From: Flavobacterium degerlachei
GTDB taxonomy: Bacteria > Bacteroidota > Bacteroidia > Flavobacteriales > Flavobacteriaceae
Direction: 5' to 3'
Assembly (NCBI RefSeq): GCF_900106645.1
Contig: NZ_FNMV01000016.1
Span: 1-64,000, forward strand
Length of the DNA: 64,000 bases
A program made the position numbers and the translations under genes. The number at the start of each line of letters is the position of its first letter. The first letter of the stretch is position 1. The notes under the pieces are model-generated. The model saw only the letters and a list, made by a program, of their open reading frames with translations. It was not told where the DNA came from and did not search any database. Positions 54,923-64,000 of the stretch are shown in pieces.

Positions 54923-57332
54923 ATTTTAAATATTTCAAAACATCTGTTTTAGTTGCCTGATATGCTCTAGACAGCACAATGATTAGCGTTAAAACCAATA
55001 GAATTAGGAATCCAAAAATAAATGGATATACAGTGACATCGATTCTAAAGGCAAAATTTTCAAGCCATTTATTCAATAAATAATACACCGGAAATACTGC
55101 AAGTAGAAAACCGATGATGCAATACATAATGTACTGTTTTGATAATTCTTTTAACAAATTATTCGTTTCGGCACCAAGCGTTTTTCGAATAGCAATTTCT
55201 TTCATCCGACTTTGTATCGAAAAAGAAGCCAAGGCAAACAATCCGAATAGAGCGATTAAAATAACCACTACATTCAATGATGAAAATAGATTCTTTTGCT
55301 TTACATACGATTCATAGGTTCTCGCGTATTGTTTATCTACAAAATCATATTTAAAAGTATATTCATTATCTGCTTTTACCCATAACTTTTCGATATCAGC
55401 AATCGTATTTTCAATATTATCCGATTTTAGTTTTACGAAAACCTTATTGATATTTTGAGCAATATCTACCGTTTTAAGATGATAGAAATACATCCCTGAC
55501 ACCGCTACTTCAGGACTTAATAAATTAAAATCTTTAACAACTCCTATGATTTTTAATTTTCTTTGTTTGATAATTAGTTCTTTTCCTATAGGCTCTTTCA
55601 TATTCATCAACTTTTGTGCTGTTTCATTAATCACCACAGAAGTAATAGTATCCGAAGCATATTTCTGACAAAGAGACCTTCCTTTAACTACTTCTATTTT
55701 CATCATTTCGAACATACCAAAATCAACTGCAATTGTTCGTGCTTTAAAAAGTTCATCATTATACAATACACCTCCTAAAGAATCATCTGAACCATCAAAT
55801 GAAATCAATCCTGTGGAAGCTTGTTCTACCCCTTTTATTTTAGCCAGCTCTTGTTTTATTGTACTGTATTTGTTGTAAATATTTTGCCCTACGCTTTCCA
55901 CTTCATAATCCGAATTAGGAAAATCCAAATTAATTTCAATCACTTGATCTCCTTTAAAACCTAAATCTTTATTGGTTAGATAATCGATTTGCTGATACAC
56001 AATATAAGAACCAACAATAAAGAAAGTAGCCACTGTAAACTGGAAAATCAACATTCCGTTACGCAACCAGATTCCGTTTTTACTTCTTCCAAAATTGCCT
56101 TTCAGAACTTTTAAAGTTTCGAAATTAGCAACATAAACCGCTGGAAGTATTCCTGCCACCAAAACTGTAATACTGAAAATTAGAATTAATTGCAGATAAA
56201 ACTGACTGCCAATTATTCGTAAACTCTTATTTAAAAAATCATTGTAATACGGCAAAGTCAACTCAACAATAACCAATGCTAGTAAAATCGAAAACAAACT
56301 TATTAGAGCAGTTTCAAAAATAAATTGAATAACAATAGTATTTTTTGAAGCACCCACAACTTTACGAACACCAACTTCTTTAGCACGTTTAACTGCATTA
56401 GCTGTAGCCAAATTGATATAATTTACAATCGAAAGAATGAGTATTAAAACAGATAAGCCGACCATAATCAACAAAAACTGATAATTCCCTCTGCCTTCAG
56501 GATATCCATCTGCAATAGAATGTAATCTCGCTTTTGAAAGTGGCTCTATAGCTACATTAAAATGACCTATTTTACTGGCCATTTCTTCGTAAGTAAAACC
56601 TTCTTCCTTAGCATTTCTTTTAACAAAATCAATATTGTATAAATTTCCCAAGCTCTTTCTAGTATTCTCAATTTTTGACGGATCTTTTACTTTTAAAAGT
56701 AATTTAAGGACAAAAGGAGATGTCATATTCCCACTCGTCCACTCTTTCATTTTATTCATTACAACATCTGGAGCAATTGAAGAATTCCCTGGAATATGAT
56801 ACACAGCGCGTACTACAAACATTTGATCCAAACATATTATTTGTTTTCCAATTGGGTTTTCATCACCAAAAACTCGTTTGGCAATAACATCTGAAATAGC
56901 AGCACTTGAATCATCTTTTAATGCCGAAACATCATCTCCCTGAATCATTTCAAATGGAAAAAGAGTAAAGAAATCAGCTTCAACATTAATAATTTTATCA
57001 ACTATTTCTTTCTTGCCTTTGTAGGTAATTTTATCCTTTTGATACCAGCTGTCAGCATAAACTACATTTTCAATATTAGCATCTTTATCTAAAATAGGTT
57101 TTAGGAATAAAGCACAATCTGAAAAAACGGGCATTCCAGTTAACTGTACTAATACTTGATGTACCTTTTCCTTTTCAGGATTCCAAGCGTCATAACTTTG
57201 CTCGTCATTCCAATACAATAAGGCAAAAATCAATCCTGCAATTCCAATCGCCAATCCAAAAACATTTAAAGCCGAAAAAAGCTTGTTGTTTTTAATGTGG
57301 TATAAAAAAATATTTGTCCAATTTTTCAGCAT
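54915..57332 (-). CDS. MacB/FtsX-type ABC transporter permease
   Basis: An 805-residue inner-membrane protein with two FtsX-like halves. It begins with a helix after NWTNIFLYHIKNNKLFSALN, then a periplasmic MacB_PCD domain. A three-helix block near residue 280-420 contains VKRAKEVGVRKVVGASKNTI; a second periplasmic domain and a C-terminal block contain IQSRMKEIAIRKTLGAETNN. Such permeases work by mechanotransmission without a membrane pore, handing substrate to TolC. The substrate may be a peptide, lipid or drug; unknown. Confidence 0.93.
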   Translation of the reverse strand: MLKNWTNIFLYHIKNNKLFSALNVFGLAIGIAGLIFALLYWNDEQSYDAWNPEKEKVHQVLVQLTGMPVFSDCALFLKPILDKDANIENVVYADSWYQKDKITYKGKKEIVDKIINVEADFFTLFPFEMIQGDDVSALKDDSSAAISDVIAKRVFGDENPIGKQIICLDQMFVVRAVYHIPGNSSIAPDVVMNKMKEWTSGNMTSPFVLKLLLKVKDPSKIENTRKSLGNLYNIDFVKRNAKEEGFTYEEMASKIGHFNVAIEPLSKARLHSIADGYPEGRGNYQFLLIMVGLSVLILILSIVNYINLATANAVKRAKEVGVRKVVGASKNTIVIQFIFETALISLFSILLALVIVELTLPYYNDFLNKSLRIIGSQFYLQLILIFSITVLVAGILPAVYVANFETLKVLKGNFGRSKNGIWLRNGMLIFQFTVATFFIVGSYIVYQQIDYLTNKDLGFKGDQVIEINLDFPNSDYEVESVGQNIYNKYSTIKQELAKIKGVEQASTGLISFDGSDDSLGGVLYNDELFKARTIAVDFGMFEMMKIEVVKGRSLCQKYASDTITSVVINETAQKLMNMKEPIGKELIIKQRKLKIIGVVKDFNLLSPEVAVSGMYFYHLKTVDIAQNINKVFVKLKSDNIENTIADIEKLWVKADNEYTFKYDFVDKQYARTYESYVKQKNLFSSLNVVVILIALFGLFALASFSIQSRMKEIAIRKTLGAETNNLLKELSKQYIMYCIIGFLLAVFPVYYLLNKWLENFAFRIDVTVYPFIFGFLILLVLTLIIVLSRAYQATKTDVLKYLKYE

Positions 57333-57345
57333 TTTTTTTTAGGAT

Positions 57346-58050
57346 TTATTGACTTATTAAAATATCAATATTTTGATTATTCATTTTTTCGGAAAGTATC
57401 ATTCCATCTTTCATCAAAATAGTTTTTTGAGAAAAGGAGGCATCATAATCCGAATGAGTAACCATCAGAATCGTGGCTCCATTGACATGTAAGTCAGTCA
57501 AAAGCTCCATTACTTCATTGCCGTTTTTACTATCTAAATTTCCTGTAGGTTCATCAGCAAGGATAATCTTAGGATCGTTGATTAAGGCTCTGGCAACGGC
57601 GACGCGTTGTTGTTGCCCTCCGGAAAGTTGCTGTGGATAATGTTTCAATCGGTATGAAATACCTAATTTATCTGCGATTGCTATTACTTTTTTCTTTCTC
57701 TCCTCCGAAGAAACTTTATTGTAAATCAATGGCAACTCGATATTGTCATATACTGATAATTCATCAATTAAGTTGAAATTCTGAAAAATAAAACCAATAT
57801 TTTCTTTTCTCGCTTTTGATTTTTCTTTTCCTTTCAAACCAATCATTTCTTGATTCAATAATTGAAAACTTCCGCTAGAGGCGCTGTCCAACAATCCTAC
57901 TATATTCAACAAGGTCGACTTTCCGCATCCTGAAGGCCCCATGATCGAAACAAAATCACCTTGCTTGATACTTAACGAAATCTCGCTCAAAGCTTTAGTT
58001 TCCACTTCCTCCGTTCTGAATACTCTTGAAAGGTTTTTAATTTTTATCAT
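57346..58050 (-). CDS. ABC transporter ATP-binding protein (MacB/LolD-like)
   Basis: A 234-residue ATPase. Walker A is MGPSGCGKSTLLNIVG, the signature is QLSGGQQQRVAVARAL and Walker B is PKIILADEPTGNLDSKNG. This matches the MacB/LolD/FtsE group. It is encoded between the adaptor and the permease and powers the pump; gaps of 24 and 13 bases support one operon. Confidence 0.96.
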   Translation of the reverse strand: MIKIKNLSRVFRTEEVETKALSEISLSIKQGDFVSIMGPSGCGKSTLLNIVGLLDSASSGSFQLLNQEMIGLKGKEKSKARKENIGFIFQNFNLIDELSVYDNIELPLIYNKVSSEERKKKVIAIADKLGISYRLKHYPQQLSGGQQQRVAVARALINDPKIILADEPTGNLDSKNGNEVMELLTDLHVNGATILMVTHSDYDASFSQKTILMKDGMILSEKMNNQNIDILISQ

Positions 58051-58074
58051 AATTGTAGTTTTAAAAATTTGATG

Positions 58075-59313
58075 TTATTCTATGTCTAATATTTCGATTT
58101 CATTATAATCTTTATAAGAAGAAGTAATCACTTTCTCATTCGAATTCAATCCGCTCAAAACTTCGTAATATAGCGGATTTTCTCTTCCCAATTTAATAGC
58201 TCTTTTTTCTGCTTTGTTTCCCTTGACAACAAAAATCCATTTTCCATTGGTCTCTCCATAAAAACTTCCTTTTGAAAGTACTTTTGTTTTTGTTTTTTCT
58301 GACAGATTTAATTTTACCCCAAAACTCAATCCTTGTCTTAAATCTAATTTTTTAAGGGAAACAAAATCTAATTCCACTTGAAACCTCCCGTTTTTAATTT
58401 CGGGATTCAATTTAGTTATTTGGACTTCAATAATCTTATTGACAAAATCTACCGTTCCTTTCTGTCCTACAGCAATTCTAGCTAAATAAAACTCATCTAA
58501 ATCTGCCACTAATTTGTATCCTTTCCTGTCATCAATAGTTCCAATACTTGTATTTTGCGCATAGGTTTTTCCGAGGATTGGTTCAAACGAAGATAGCCTT
58601 CCTGCAAGGGGCGCAGCGATTAAAAAATTTTTCTTATTCGTTCTGAGGATCCCGAGACTTTTATCCATTATGGTTATGGATTGGTTAAGTTGCTGTATTT
58701 GAATTTGATTTGCCTGTTTTTCCTTTTTAACACTTTGCTGAATAATATTCATGCGTTCCTTTTGAAAACGATAATTTTCTTTTGTTTTCTCCCATTCATT
58801 TTTAGACAGAATTTCCTCTTCAAAAAGCTTGGTATTCAAGACATATAAATTTTTAGCATCCAAATAATCATGTTCAATCGAAATCAAATCTTTCGCTAAA
58901 TTCAACTCTTGGTTTCTCAGATCAAGTTTCGCTTTATTTAAATTATTGATTTGCTCTATAATAGCCGTTTCCTGCTGCATATAAGCAAGTTCTGAATTAG
59001 GATTATACAATCTTGCCAAAGGCTGCCCTTTTATAACTTTATCTCCATTTTCGACAAATATTTCCTGAACAGCTCCGCCTTCAATGATATTAATGAACAT
59101 GGAGTTTAACGGAACCGCTCTTGCTTGAAAAGCCATAAAATCTTCAAAAAAATCATTTTCAACTGTCTTGATTGTAATTTCGGATGCTTTTATTGTAAGG
59201 CTTCTTTTCTTGGTTACAGAAGTAAAAATGAAAAAACCAAAAAGTAAGATAATAGGTAATGCGATTAAAAGATACTTATTTTTGTTAGTTTTACGTTTGA
59301 TTATGGTGTCCAT
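58075..59313 (-). CDS. HlyD/RND-type periplasmic adaptor
   Basis: A 412-residue membrane-fusion protein. A single N-terminal anchor (YLLIALPIILLFGFFIF, residues about 14-30) is followed by the first half of the lipoyl domain (GGAVQEIFVENGDKVIKGQP), a long coiled-coil hairpin (residues about 110-220), the second lipoyl half (APLAGRLSSFEPILGKTYA), and beta-barrel regions. It links the permease to the TolC-like protein. It is the first gene of the operon, divergent from the NtrC-type regulator gene. Confidence 0.92.
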   Translation of the reverse strand: MDTIIKRKTNKNKYLLIALPIILLFGFFIFTSVTKKRSLTIKASEITIKTVENDFFEDFMAFQARAVPLNSMFINIIEGGAVQEIFVENGDKVIKGQPLARLYNPNSELAYMQQETAIIEQINNLNKAKLDLRNQELNLAKDLISIEHDYLDAKNLYVLNTKLFEEEILSKNEWEKTKENYRFQKERMNIIQQSVKKEKQANQIQIQQLNQSITIMDKSLGILRTNKKNFLIAAPLAGRLSSFEPILGKTYAQNTSIGTIDDRKGYKLVADLDEFYLARIAVGQKGTVDFVNKIIEVQITKLNPEIKNGRFQVELDFVSLKKLDLRQGLSFGVKLNLSEKTKTKVLSKGSFYGETNGKWIFVVKGNKAEKRAIKLGRENPLYYEVLSGLNSNEKVITSSYKDYNEIEILDIE

Positions 59314-59413
59314 AGTTACTGATTTGATAAACCTATTGGGATTTTCATGCCAATAAATTAAATAGTGTAACCACCTTATTTTTAAGTTTTTAATTTCAAT
59401 GAAATTTTAAAGA

Positions 59414-59429
59414 TGTTCACTATTGAACA
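59414..59429. promoter_or_regulatory. inverted repeat in the divergent efflux-regulator region
   Basis: TGTTCA-CTAT-TGAACA is a perfect 6-base inverted repeat. It lies 25 bases before the regulator ATG and about 100 bases upstream of the adaptor gene, a plausible operator for the response regulator. Confidence 0.5.
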
Positions 59430-59453
59430 GCTTTTGTCCGAAACCGCACACTA

Positions 59454-60803
59454 ATGAAAAAGACCAACGCCTCTATTTTAGTAATAGACGATCAAGAAGA
59501 TATACTTTTCGCCTCAAAAATGCTTCTAAAAAAGTATTTTGAAAACATTTATACACTCAGTAATCCAAAAAATGTGGTTGAATTATTAGCAAATAATGAT
59601 ATCGATGTGGTTTTGCTCGACATGAATTACCGAATAGGATTTGAAGAAGGCAAAGAGGGTTTGTATTTATTAAATGAAATAAAAATGCTTTCGCCAAAAA
59701 CAGTCGTTATTTTGATGACGGCTTTTGGTAAAGTAGAAACTGCTGTGGAAGGATTAAAATCAGGTGCTTTTGATTATATTTTAAAACCTTGGGAAAATCA
59801 TAAATTACTTGAAGTTGTTAAACTAGCCGTTGATAAATCTCGAAAAGAAAAAAAGAAAAAAGTCAATATTCCTGTCTACAATGATTATTTCTTAGGTACT
59901 TCTGAAGTTATTAAAAAAGTATATTCGGTAGCTGATAAAGTAGCTAAAACAGATGCTAACGTATTAATTTTAGGAGAAAATGGAACAGGAAAATTTGTGT
60001 TAGCACACCATATTTACAGTCATTCTGAACGAAAAAACAATCCTTTTATACATGTTGATTTAGGTTCATTAAATTCTAATATTTTTGAAAGTGAATTGTT
60101 TGGCTACGCTAAAGGTGCTTTTACGGATGCCAAAATTGATACTCCAGGACGTTTTGAAATGGCTGAAAACGGAACGATTTTTTTGGATGAAATAGGGAAT
60201 GTTCCTTTGCATTTGCAGTCTAAACTCTTGCAGGTAATCCAAACTAAAACCGTAACCCGATTGGGAGAATCGAAAGCGAGAGCTTTGAATGTGCGTATTA
60301 TTTCAGCCACCAACTTAGATTTGAAACAAGAAGTCGCCGACAAAAACTTTAGGGAGGATTTGTATTATCGAATCAACACCATGGAAATTGTATTACCTCC
60401 ATTGAGAGATCGCGATGAAGATAAAATTCCGTTAGCCGAATATCTTTTGCAAAAAATGATAGTCAAATATGGTAGAGACGAAATCACTTTTGACGAAAAA
60501 GTATTAGAACAATTTGAAAAACATGCTTGGAATGGGAACATTCGGGAAATGGAAAACAGGATAGAACGTGCTGTGATTCTTTGTGAAAACAATCATATTA
60601 ATCCTTCTGACTTAGATTTAGAAGAAATTACAAAATACAAAGAAAACCCAGAAGACATTCAACTTTCGTCAATCGAAAAAACAACTGTTGAAAAGGCACT
60701 TTTAAAAAACAACAATAATATTACTAAAACGGCGGATGAATTGGGTTTATCAAGGGCTTCATTGTATCGTCGCTTAGAAAAACACAACATTACTCCCAAT
60801 TAA
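59454..60803 (+). CDS. NtrC-family sigma-54-dependent response regulator
   Basis: A 449-residue activator. The receiver domain (residues 1-125) has the phosphorylated Asp in IDVVLLDMNYR and the Lys in YILKPWE. The AAA+ domain (residues about 145-370) has Walker A GENGTGKFVLAHHIY, where Phe replaces the usual Glu after GTGK, the GAFTDA variant of the sigma-54-contacting GAFTGA loop (FGYAKGAFTDAKIDTPGRFE) and Walker B IFLDEIGNVP. The C-terminal Fis-type HTH is TVEKALLKNNNNITKTADEL, then GLSRASLYRRLEK. It is divergent from the efflux operon and followed by its kinase. Confidence 0.95.
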   Translation: MKKTNASILVIDDQEDILFASKMLLKKYFENIYTLSNPKNVVELLANNDIDVVLLDMNYRIGFEEGKEGLYLLNEIKMLSPKTVVILMTAFGKVETAVEGLKSGAFDYILKPWENHKLLEVVKLAVDKSRKEKKKKVNIPVYNDYFLGTSEVIKKVYSVADKVAKTDANVLILGENGTGKFVLAHHIYSHSERKNNPFIHVDLGSLNSNIFESELFGYAKGAFTDAKIDTPGRFEMAENGTIFLDEIGNVPLHLQSKLLQVIQTKTVTRLGESKARALNVRIISATNLDLKQEVADKNFREDLYYRINTMEIVLPPLRDRDEDKIPLAEYLLQKMIVKYGRDEITFDEKVLEQFEKHAWNGNIREMENRIERAVILCENNHINPSDLDLEEITKYKENPEDIQLSSIEKTTVEKALLKNNNNITKTADELGLSRASLYRRLEKHNITPN

Positions 60804-60804
60804 G

Positions 60805-62139
60805 ATGTTTAAAGCCTTAAAAATATACCAACTTTTATTTCTTCGCATATTACTTATTCTTGTGAATGCGGGAATTTTAATTTGGCTACTTCAAAATGAA
60901 TTGATTTTTACAACTGTATTTGCATTTCTTATAATCCTACTTCTAGTTATAGAAATTTATTTTTATCTCAAAAAAGCATTTTTAATTTACGACAGAACCA
61001 TTACCTCTATTTTGCAAAATGATTTCACCTCTGATTTTTCAAAGCATAAGTTATATAAAAACTATTCCAACTTATTCAAATTGTATGAAAATCTTAAAAA
61101 CAAACAAAACGAAGAGGTTTCAAAAGACATTATTTACCGTTCTATTTTAAACAATATTGAAACAGGAATTATAATTCTTCAAAAAGAAGAGAATGATTGG
61201 AACATTTTTTTAATGAATGATTATTTTTCCAAACATTTTGATGTTCCAAAAGTGAGTAAATGGAAATATCTGAAAAATCAATTACACTCCTTATGTGCAA
61301 TTATTGAAGAAGAAAAATTTCAAGAAATCAAAACTTCATTAGAAATTCGTGTGAACCATCAAGATACACAAACTTTTGTTTTACAAACTTCTAGAAGTCA
61401 AGTTTACAATCAGGATTTTTTTATTATTGTGCTCGATTCAATTCAAAATGTTGTGGAGAAAAAAGAAAAGGAAGCTTGGGGTAATTTAATGAAAGTTATT
61501 TCACATGAGCTTTTAAATTCGATTACTCCCATTCGGTCACTTTCTCAGAATTTACAGGATTTAGTTCAACAGGAAACTATTTCTCAAGAAGACCGCGATG
61601 ATATGAAAAACAGTGTCGCTACAATGTTGCGTAGAAGCGATCATTTACAGCAATTCATAGAAAGCTACCGTAAATTAGCCATGTTACCATCTCCCAAAAA
61701 AGAAAAAGTAACACTTCAAAAACTACTTAAAGGGAGTTTAGATATTATGTCTCCATTGTTTAAAGAAGAAAACATAGAAGTCACGAATACGATCTCTATG
61801 AATAATTGGCTAAATATTGATTCGCAACAAATGGAACAAGTCTTAATCAACTTGCTGACAAATTGCATTTATGCGTTGAATGATACGGAGCAAAAAAAAG
61901 TATTTATTTCGGCGGAGGCCAAAGAAAATAGAACATTTATTACTATTGCAGATAATGGAAAAGGAATTGAAACCGAAATTGAAAATAAAATATTCCTGCC
62001 GTTTTTCACTACTCGTAAAGAAGGTGCCGGAATTGGATTAACTCTATCCAAAAGTATTATTGAGTCTCATGGTGGCTATCTTGTATACAGAAAAGAGGCT
62101 GAAAAAACTTCGTTTGTAATTTGTCTGCTCACTGATTAA
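60805..62139 (+). CDS. sensor histidine kinase (NtrY-like)
   Basis: A 444-residue kinase, starting 1 base after the regulator stop. It has two membrane helices at residues about 10-60, a PAS-like cytoplasmic region (residues about 110-215), the phospho-accepting His in MKVISHELLNSITPIRSLSQ, the N box QVLINLLTNCIYAL, and ATP motifs ITIADNGKGIETEI and KEGAGIGLTLSKSI. There is almost no periplasmic loop, so it probably senses a membrane or cytoplasmic signal. It should phosphorylate the adjacent NtrC-type regulator to induce the efflux operon. Confidence 0.94.
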   Translation: MFKALKIYQLLFLRILLILVNAGILIWLLQNELIFTTVFAFLIILLLVIEIYFYLKKAFLIYDRTITSILQNDFTSDFSKHKLYKNYSNLFKLYENLKNKQNEEVSKDIIYRSILNNIETGIIILQKEENDWNIFLMNDYFSKHFDVPKVSKWKYLKNQLHSLCAIIEEEKFQEIKTSLEIRVNHQDTQTFVLQTSRSQVYNQDFFIIVLDSIQNVVEKKEKEAWGNLMKVISHELLNSITPIRSLSQNLQDLVQQETISQEDRDDMKNSVATMLRRSDHLQQFIESYRKLAMLPSPKKEKVTLQKLLKGSLDIMSPLFKEENIEVTNTISMNNWLNIDSQQMEQVLINLLTNCIYALNDTEQKKVFISAEAKENRTFITIADNGKGIETEIENKIFLPFFTTRKEGAGIGLTLSKSIIESHGGYLVYRKEAEKTSFVICLLTD

Positions 62140-62175
62140 GGATCTATTCCAAATATTTCTAGAAAAATCTAAAGC

Positions 62176-62208
62176 AAAAAAAAACTCCTCAATTTCTTGA
62201 GAAGTTTT
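62176..62208 (-). terminator. terminator of tRNA-Val
   Basis: Read on the minus strand, AAAACTTCTCAAG then TTGAGGAGTTTTTTTTT forms a near-perfect stem with a T run just after the tRNA. Confidence 0.8.
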
Positions 62209-62209
62209 G

Positions 62210-62284
62210 TGGGCGATGAGGGGTTCGAACCCCCGACCCCCTCGGTGTAAACGAGGTGCTCTGAACCAGCTGAGCTAATCGCCC
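62210..62284 (-). tRNA. tRNA-Val (anticodon UAC)
   Basis: The full cloverleaf is visible on the minus strand: acceptor GGGCGAT/ATCGCCC, D arm GCTC/GAGC, anticodon stem CCTCG/CGAGG with loop TTTACAC (anticodon TAC), and T loop TTCGAAC. The discriminator is A at 62210. CCA is not encoded. A matching promoter lies directly upstream. Confidence 0.98.
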
Positions 62285-62328
62285 TATTTCAACAATTAAA
62301 GATGTTTTGTTATCCCTTATTGCTGGTG

Positions 62329-62359
62329 CAAATATACACCTAGAATTGGTATTTACAAG
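62329..62359 (-). promoter_or_regulatory. tRNA-Val promoter
   Basis: On the minus strand CTTG (62359-62356), 19 bases, then TATATTTG (62336-62329), close to the Bacteroidetes consensus TTTG-N19-TAnnTTTG. About 45 bases upstream of the tRNA. Confidence 0.75.
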
Positions 62360-62452
62360 AATAATTTAAAAAAAAATCAATAAAAAATCACTGCTAAATC
62401 CTTTCATACTCTGTTACAACGGATTAATCCTTTTTTATAGGAATACTATTTT

Positions 62453-62483
62453 TTTGTAATGAATCCCTATAGTATTACATTTG
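62453..62483 (+). promoter_or_regulatory. promoter of the ABC exporter gene
   Basis: TTTG (62453-62456), 19 bases, then TACATTTG (62476-62483): a perfect match to TTTG-N19-TAnnTTTG, 18 bases before the ATG. Confidence 0.85.
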
Positions 62484-62501
62484 CGATATAAACAAGATAT
62501 A

Positions 62502-64000
62502 ATGGCAAGGTTCAAAGAAAATGATTTACCAAAATCAAAAATTACAGCAACTTCACTCAGTAAAGCAACGCTAATATTTCAATATGCGGGGAATCACCGT
62601 TGGAAATTTTATGTAGGCCTATTATTCTTATTGCTTACTGGTGCAACTGCTTTAGCATTTCCTAAATTAATGGGAATGTTAATTGACTGTGTTAAGAATA
62701 AAGATAACGGCCAAGCCAACAATATTGCCTTATTATTGATTGGTATACTTTTTATGCAATCGATTTTTTCGTTTTTTAGGCTATCCTTATTTATCAATTT
62801 CACCGAACATACTTTAGCTAACCTTAGACTATCATTATACAGTAATCTGGTTAAGCTTCCTATGACTTTCTTTTCGCAAAAACGCGTTGGTGAATTAAAC
62901 AGTAGAATTAGCTCAGATATTACCCAAATACAAGATACTTTAACATCCACGATCGCAGAGTTCTTAAGACAATTTATCTTAATTATTGGTGGAGTTGCCC
63001 TATTAGCCACTGAGAGTATCAAACTAACATTATTAATGTTATCAGTTGTTCCTTTAGTTGCTGTGGCTGCTGTTATTTTTGGCCGATTCATTCGAAAATA
63101 TTCGAAAAATGTTCAGGATCAGGTTGCCGAAAGTCAGGTAATTGTTGAAGAAACTATGCAAGGAATCAGTATTGTTAAGGCTTTCGCCAATGAATGGTAC
63201 GAAATCGCCCGTTATGATGGAAAAATAAAAGAAGTGGTTAAAATTGCTATTAAAGGAGGAAAATATAGAGGGTACTTTGCTTCCTTTATCATTTTCTGTC
63301 TTTTTGGAGCCATTGTTGCCGTAGTTTGGTTTGGTGTTCGATTAAGCATTAGTGGCGAAATGAGCGTGGGACAATTAATCTCGTTTGTCCTTTACTCTAC
63401 TTTTGTAGGAGCCTCATTTGGTGGAATCGCTGAATTGTATGCCCAAATCCAAAAAGCTATTGGAGCAACCGAACGTGTTTTTGAATTATTGGACGAAACT
63501 CCTGAAAAGATCAAATCAGAACAGAACACAGCACCAATTGAAAAGATAAAAGGAAATGTAACTTTCAAAAATGTAGCTTTCAGCTATCCTTCCAGAAAAG
63601 AGATAAAAGTATTGAAAGACGTGAATTTTACGGCAAACTTTGGTCAAAAAATAGCGATTGTAGGCCCTAGTGGAACAGGAAAGTCAACTGTTGCTTCCCT
63701 TCTACTTCGTTTTTATGATATTGATAGTGGAGAAATCTTGGTCGACGGAAAAAATATTTATGATTTTGACTTGGAAACCCTCAGAGGAAATATGAGTATT
63801 GTTCCCCAAGATGTGATTTTATTTGGTGGAACTATCAAGGAAAATATTGCTTACGGAAAACCCGATGCAACTGAAGAAGAGATTCTTCTAGCTGCAAAAC
63901 AAGCTAATGCCTTTAATTTCATCGAAGGTTTCCCAGAAAAATTCGAAACCATTGTTGGAGAAAGAGGAATCAAGCTTTCCGGAGGACAAAGACAACGTAT
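62502..64000 (+). CDS. MsbA-like ABC transporter, permease fused to ATPase (3' partial)
   Basis: The ATG at 62502 follows a consensus promoter and the frame is open to the window end (499 codons seen). Residues about 30-320 are the six-helix ABC exporter membrane domain (KFYVGLLFLLLTGATALAFP at TM1; FFSQKRVGELNSRISSDITQ in the first cytoplasmic loop). The ATPase follows: Walker A GPSGTGKSTVASLLLRFY, Q loop VPQDVILFGG, signature KLSGGQRQR at the very edge. It resembles lipid or drug half-exporters (MsbA/BmrA type) acting as homodimers. Walker B and the C-terminus lie beyond the window. Confidence 0.95.
   Translation, partial: MARFKENDLPKSKITATSLSKATLIFQYAGNHRWKFYVGLLFLLLTGATALAFPKLMGMLIDCVKNKDNGQANNIALLLIGILFMQSIFSFFRLSLFINFTEHTLANLRLSLYSNLVKLPMTFFSQKRVGELNSRISSDITQIQDTLTSTIAEFLRQFILIIGGVALLATESIKLTLLMLSVVPLVAVAAVIFGRFIRKYSKNVQDQVAESQVIVEETMQGISIVKAFANEWYEIARYDGKIKEVVKIAIKGGKYRGYFASFIIFCLFGAIVAVVWFGVRLSISGEMSVGQLISFVLYSTFVGASFGGIAELYAQIQKAIGATERVFELLDETPEKIKSEQNTAPIEKIKGNVTFKNVAFSYPSRKEIKVLKDVNFTANFGQKIAIVGPSGTGKSTVASLLLRFYDIDSGEILVDGKNIYDFDLETLRGNMSIVPQDVILFGGTIKENIAYGKPDATEEEILLAAKQANAFNFIEGFPEKFETIVGERGIKLSGGQRQR

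Noticed and set aside
62609..63091. Minus-strand 160-residue open frame
   Set aside because: It lies antisense inside the clear MsbA-like ABC exporter; the plus-strand frame has all family motifs.

Overview
The window looks like a chromosomal stretch of a low-GC member of the Bacteroidetes, most likely the genus Flavobacterium. The evidence is AT-rich DNA, promoters of the TTTG-N19-TAnnTTTG type (clearest at 62329-62359 and 62453-62483), a TonB-dependent receptor with a carboxypeptidase-regulatory-like N-terminus, a short LeuA, a fused 2-oxoacid dehydrogenase E1, a DUF885 lipoprotein and many family members typical of flavobacteria. No plasmid, phage or CRISPR signal was seen.

Layout: 1-876 is the right end of an IS3-family insertion sequence cut by the window edge. 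After an FKBP isomerase and about 1.2 kb without recognisable genes, 2.5-8.9 kb holds a redox/stress block: a hydrolase-OsmC fusion, a small Cys-motif protein, a SnoaL-like protein, an MsrQ-like membrane protein, the ergothioneine enzymes EgtB and EgtD, an Asp/Glu-racemase-fold protein and an NmrA-like reductase. 8.9-13.2 kb is a zone of gene decay around a zinc peptidase and an aldehyde dehydrogenase: a transglutaminase-like remnant, a sterol-desaturase-like remnant, a decayed short ORF and a frameshifted msrA. 13.5-19 kb holds an FAD amine-oxidase-like enzyme, LtrA, a cNMP/CBS/DUF294 protein and a DnaQ-like protein that has lost most of its catalytic residues.

19.0-24.5 kb (minus strand) is a compact seven-gene operon: FAD oxidoreductase, methyltransferase, type III polyketide synthase, hotdog dehydratase, ketosynthase, acyl carrier protein and phosphopantetheinyl transferase. 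It is a probable polyketide/lipid pathway with its own carrier and starter-chain enzymes. A mechanosensitive channel and acetyl-CoA synthetase follow. 28.6-36.4 kb is the branched-chain amino-acid operon leuA-leuB-ilvD-ilvB-ilvN-ilvC, without leuC/leuD. 36.5-44.1 kb has a flavobacterial protein of unknown function, an mdaB/ygiN-like quinone pair divergent from a LysR regulator, a 38-residue membrane protein, a DUF885 lipoprotein and the fused E1.

44.3-50.7 kb is mixed: a 2OG-Fe(II) oxygenase, a GxxExxY protein bracketed by inverted copies of a short repeat (a candidate mobile unit), SUI1, a nucleoside phosphorylase, a GNAT enzyme coupled to a cytosolic substrate-binding protein, a membrane transglutaminase and a bestrophin. 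50.9-53.5 kb pairs a Cys-rich secreted protein with a TonB receptor. 53.6-62.1 kb is an efflux system (adaptor, ABC ATPase, MacB/FtsX permease, TolC) divergent from an NtrC-type regulator and its histidine kinase. The window ends with tRNA-Val(UAC) divergent from an MsbA-like ABC exporter that runs off the edge.
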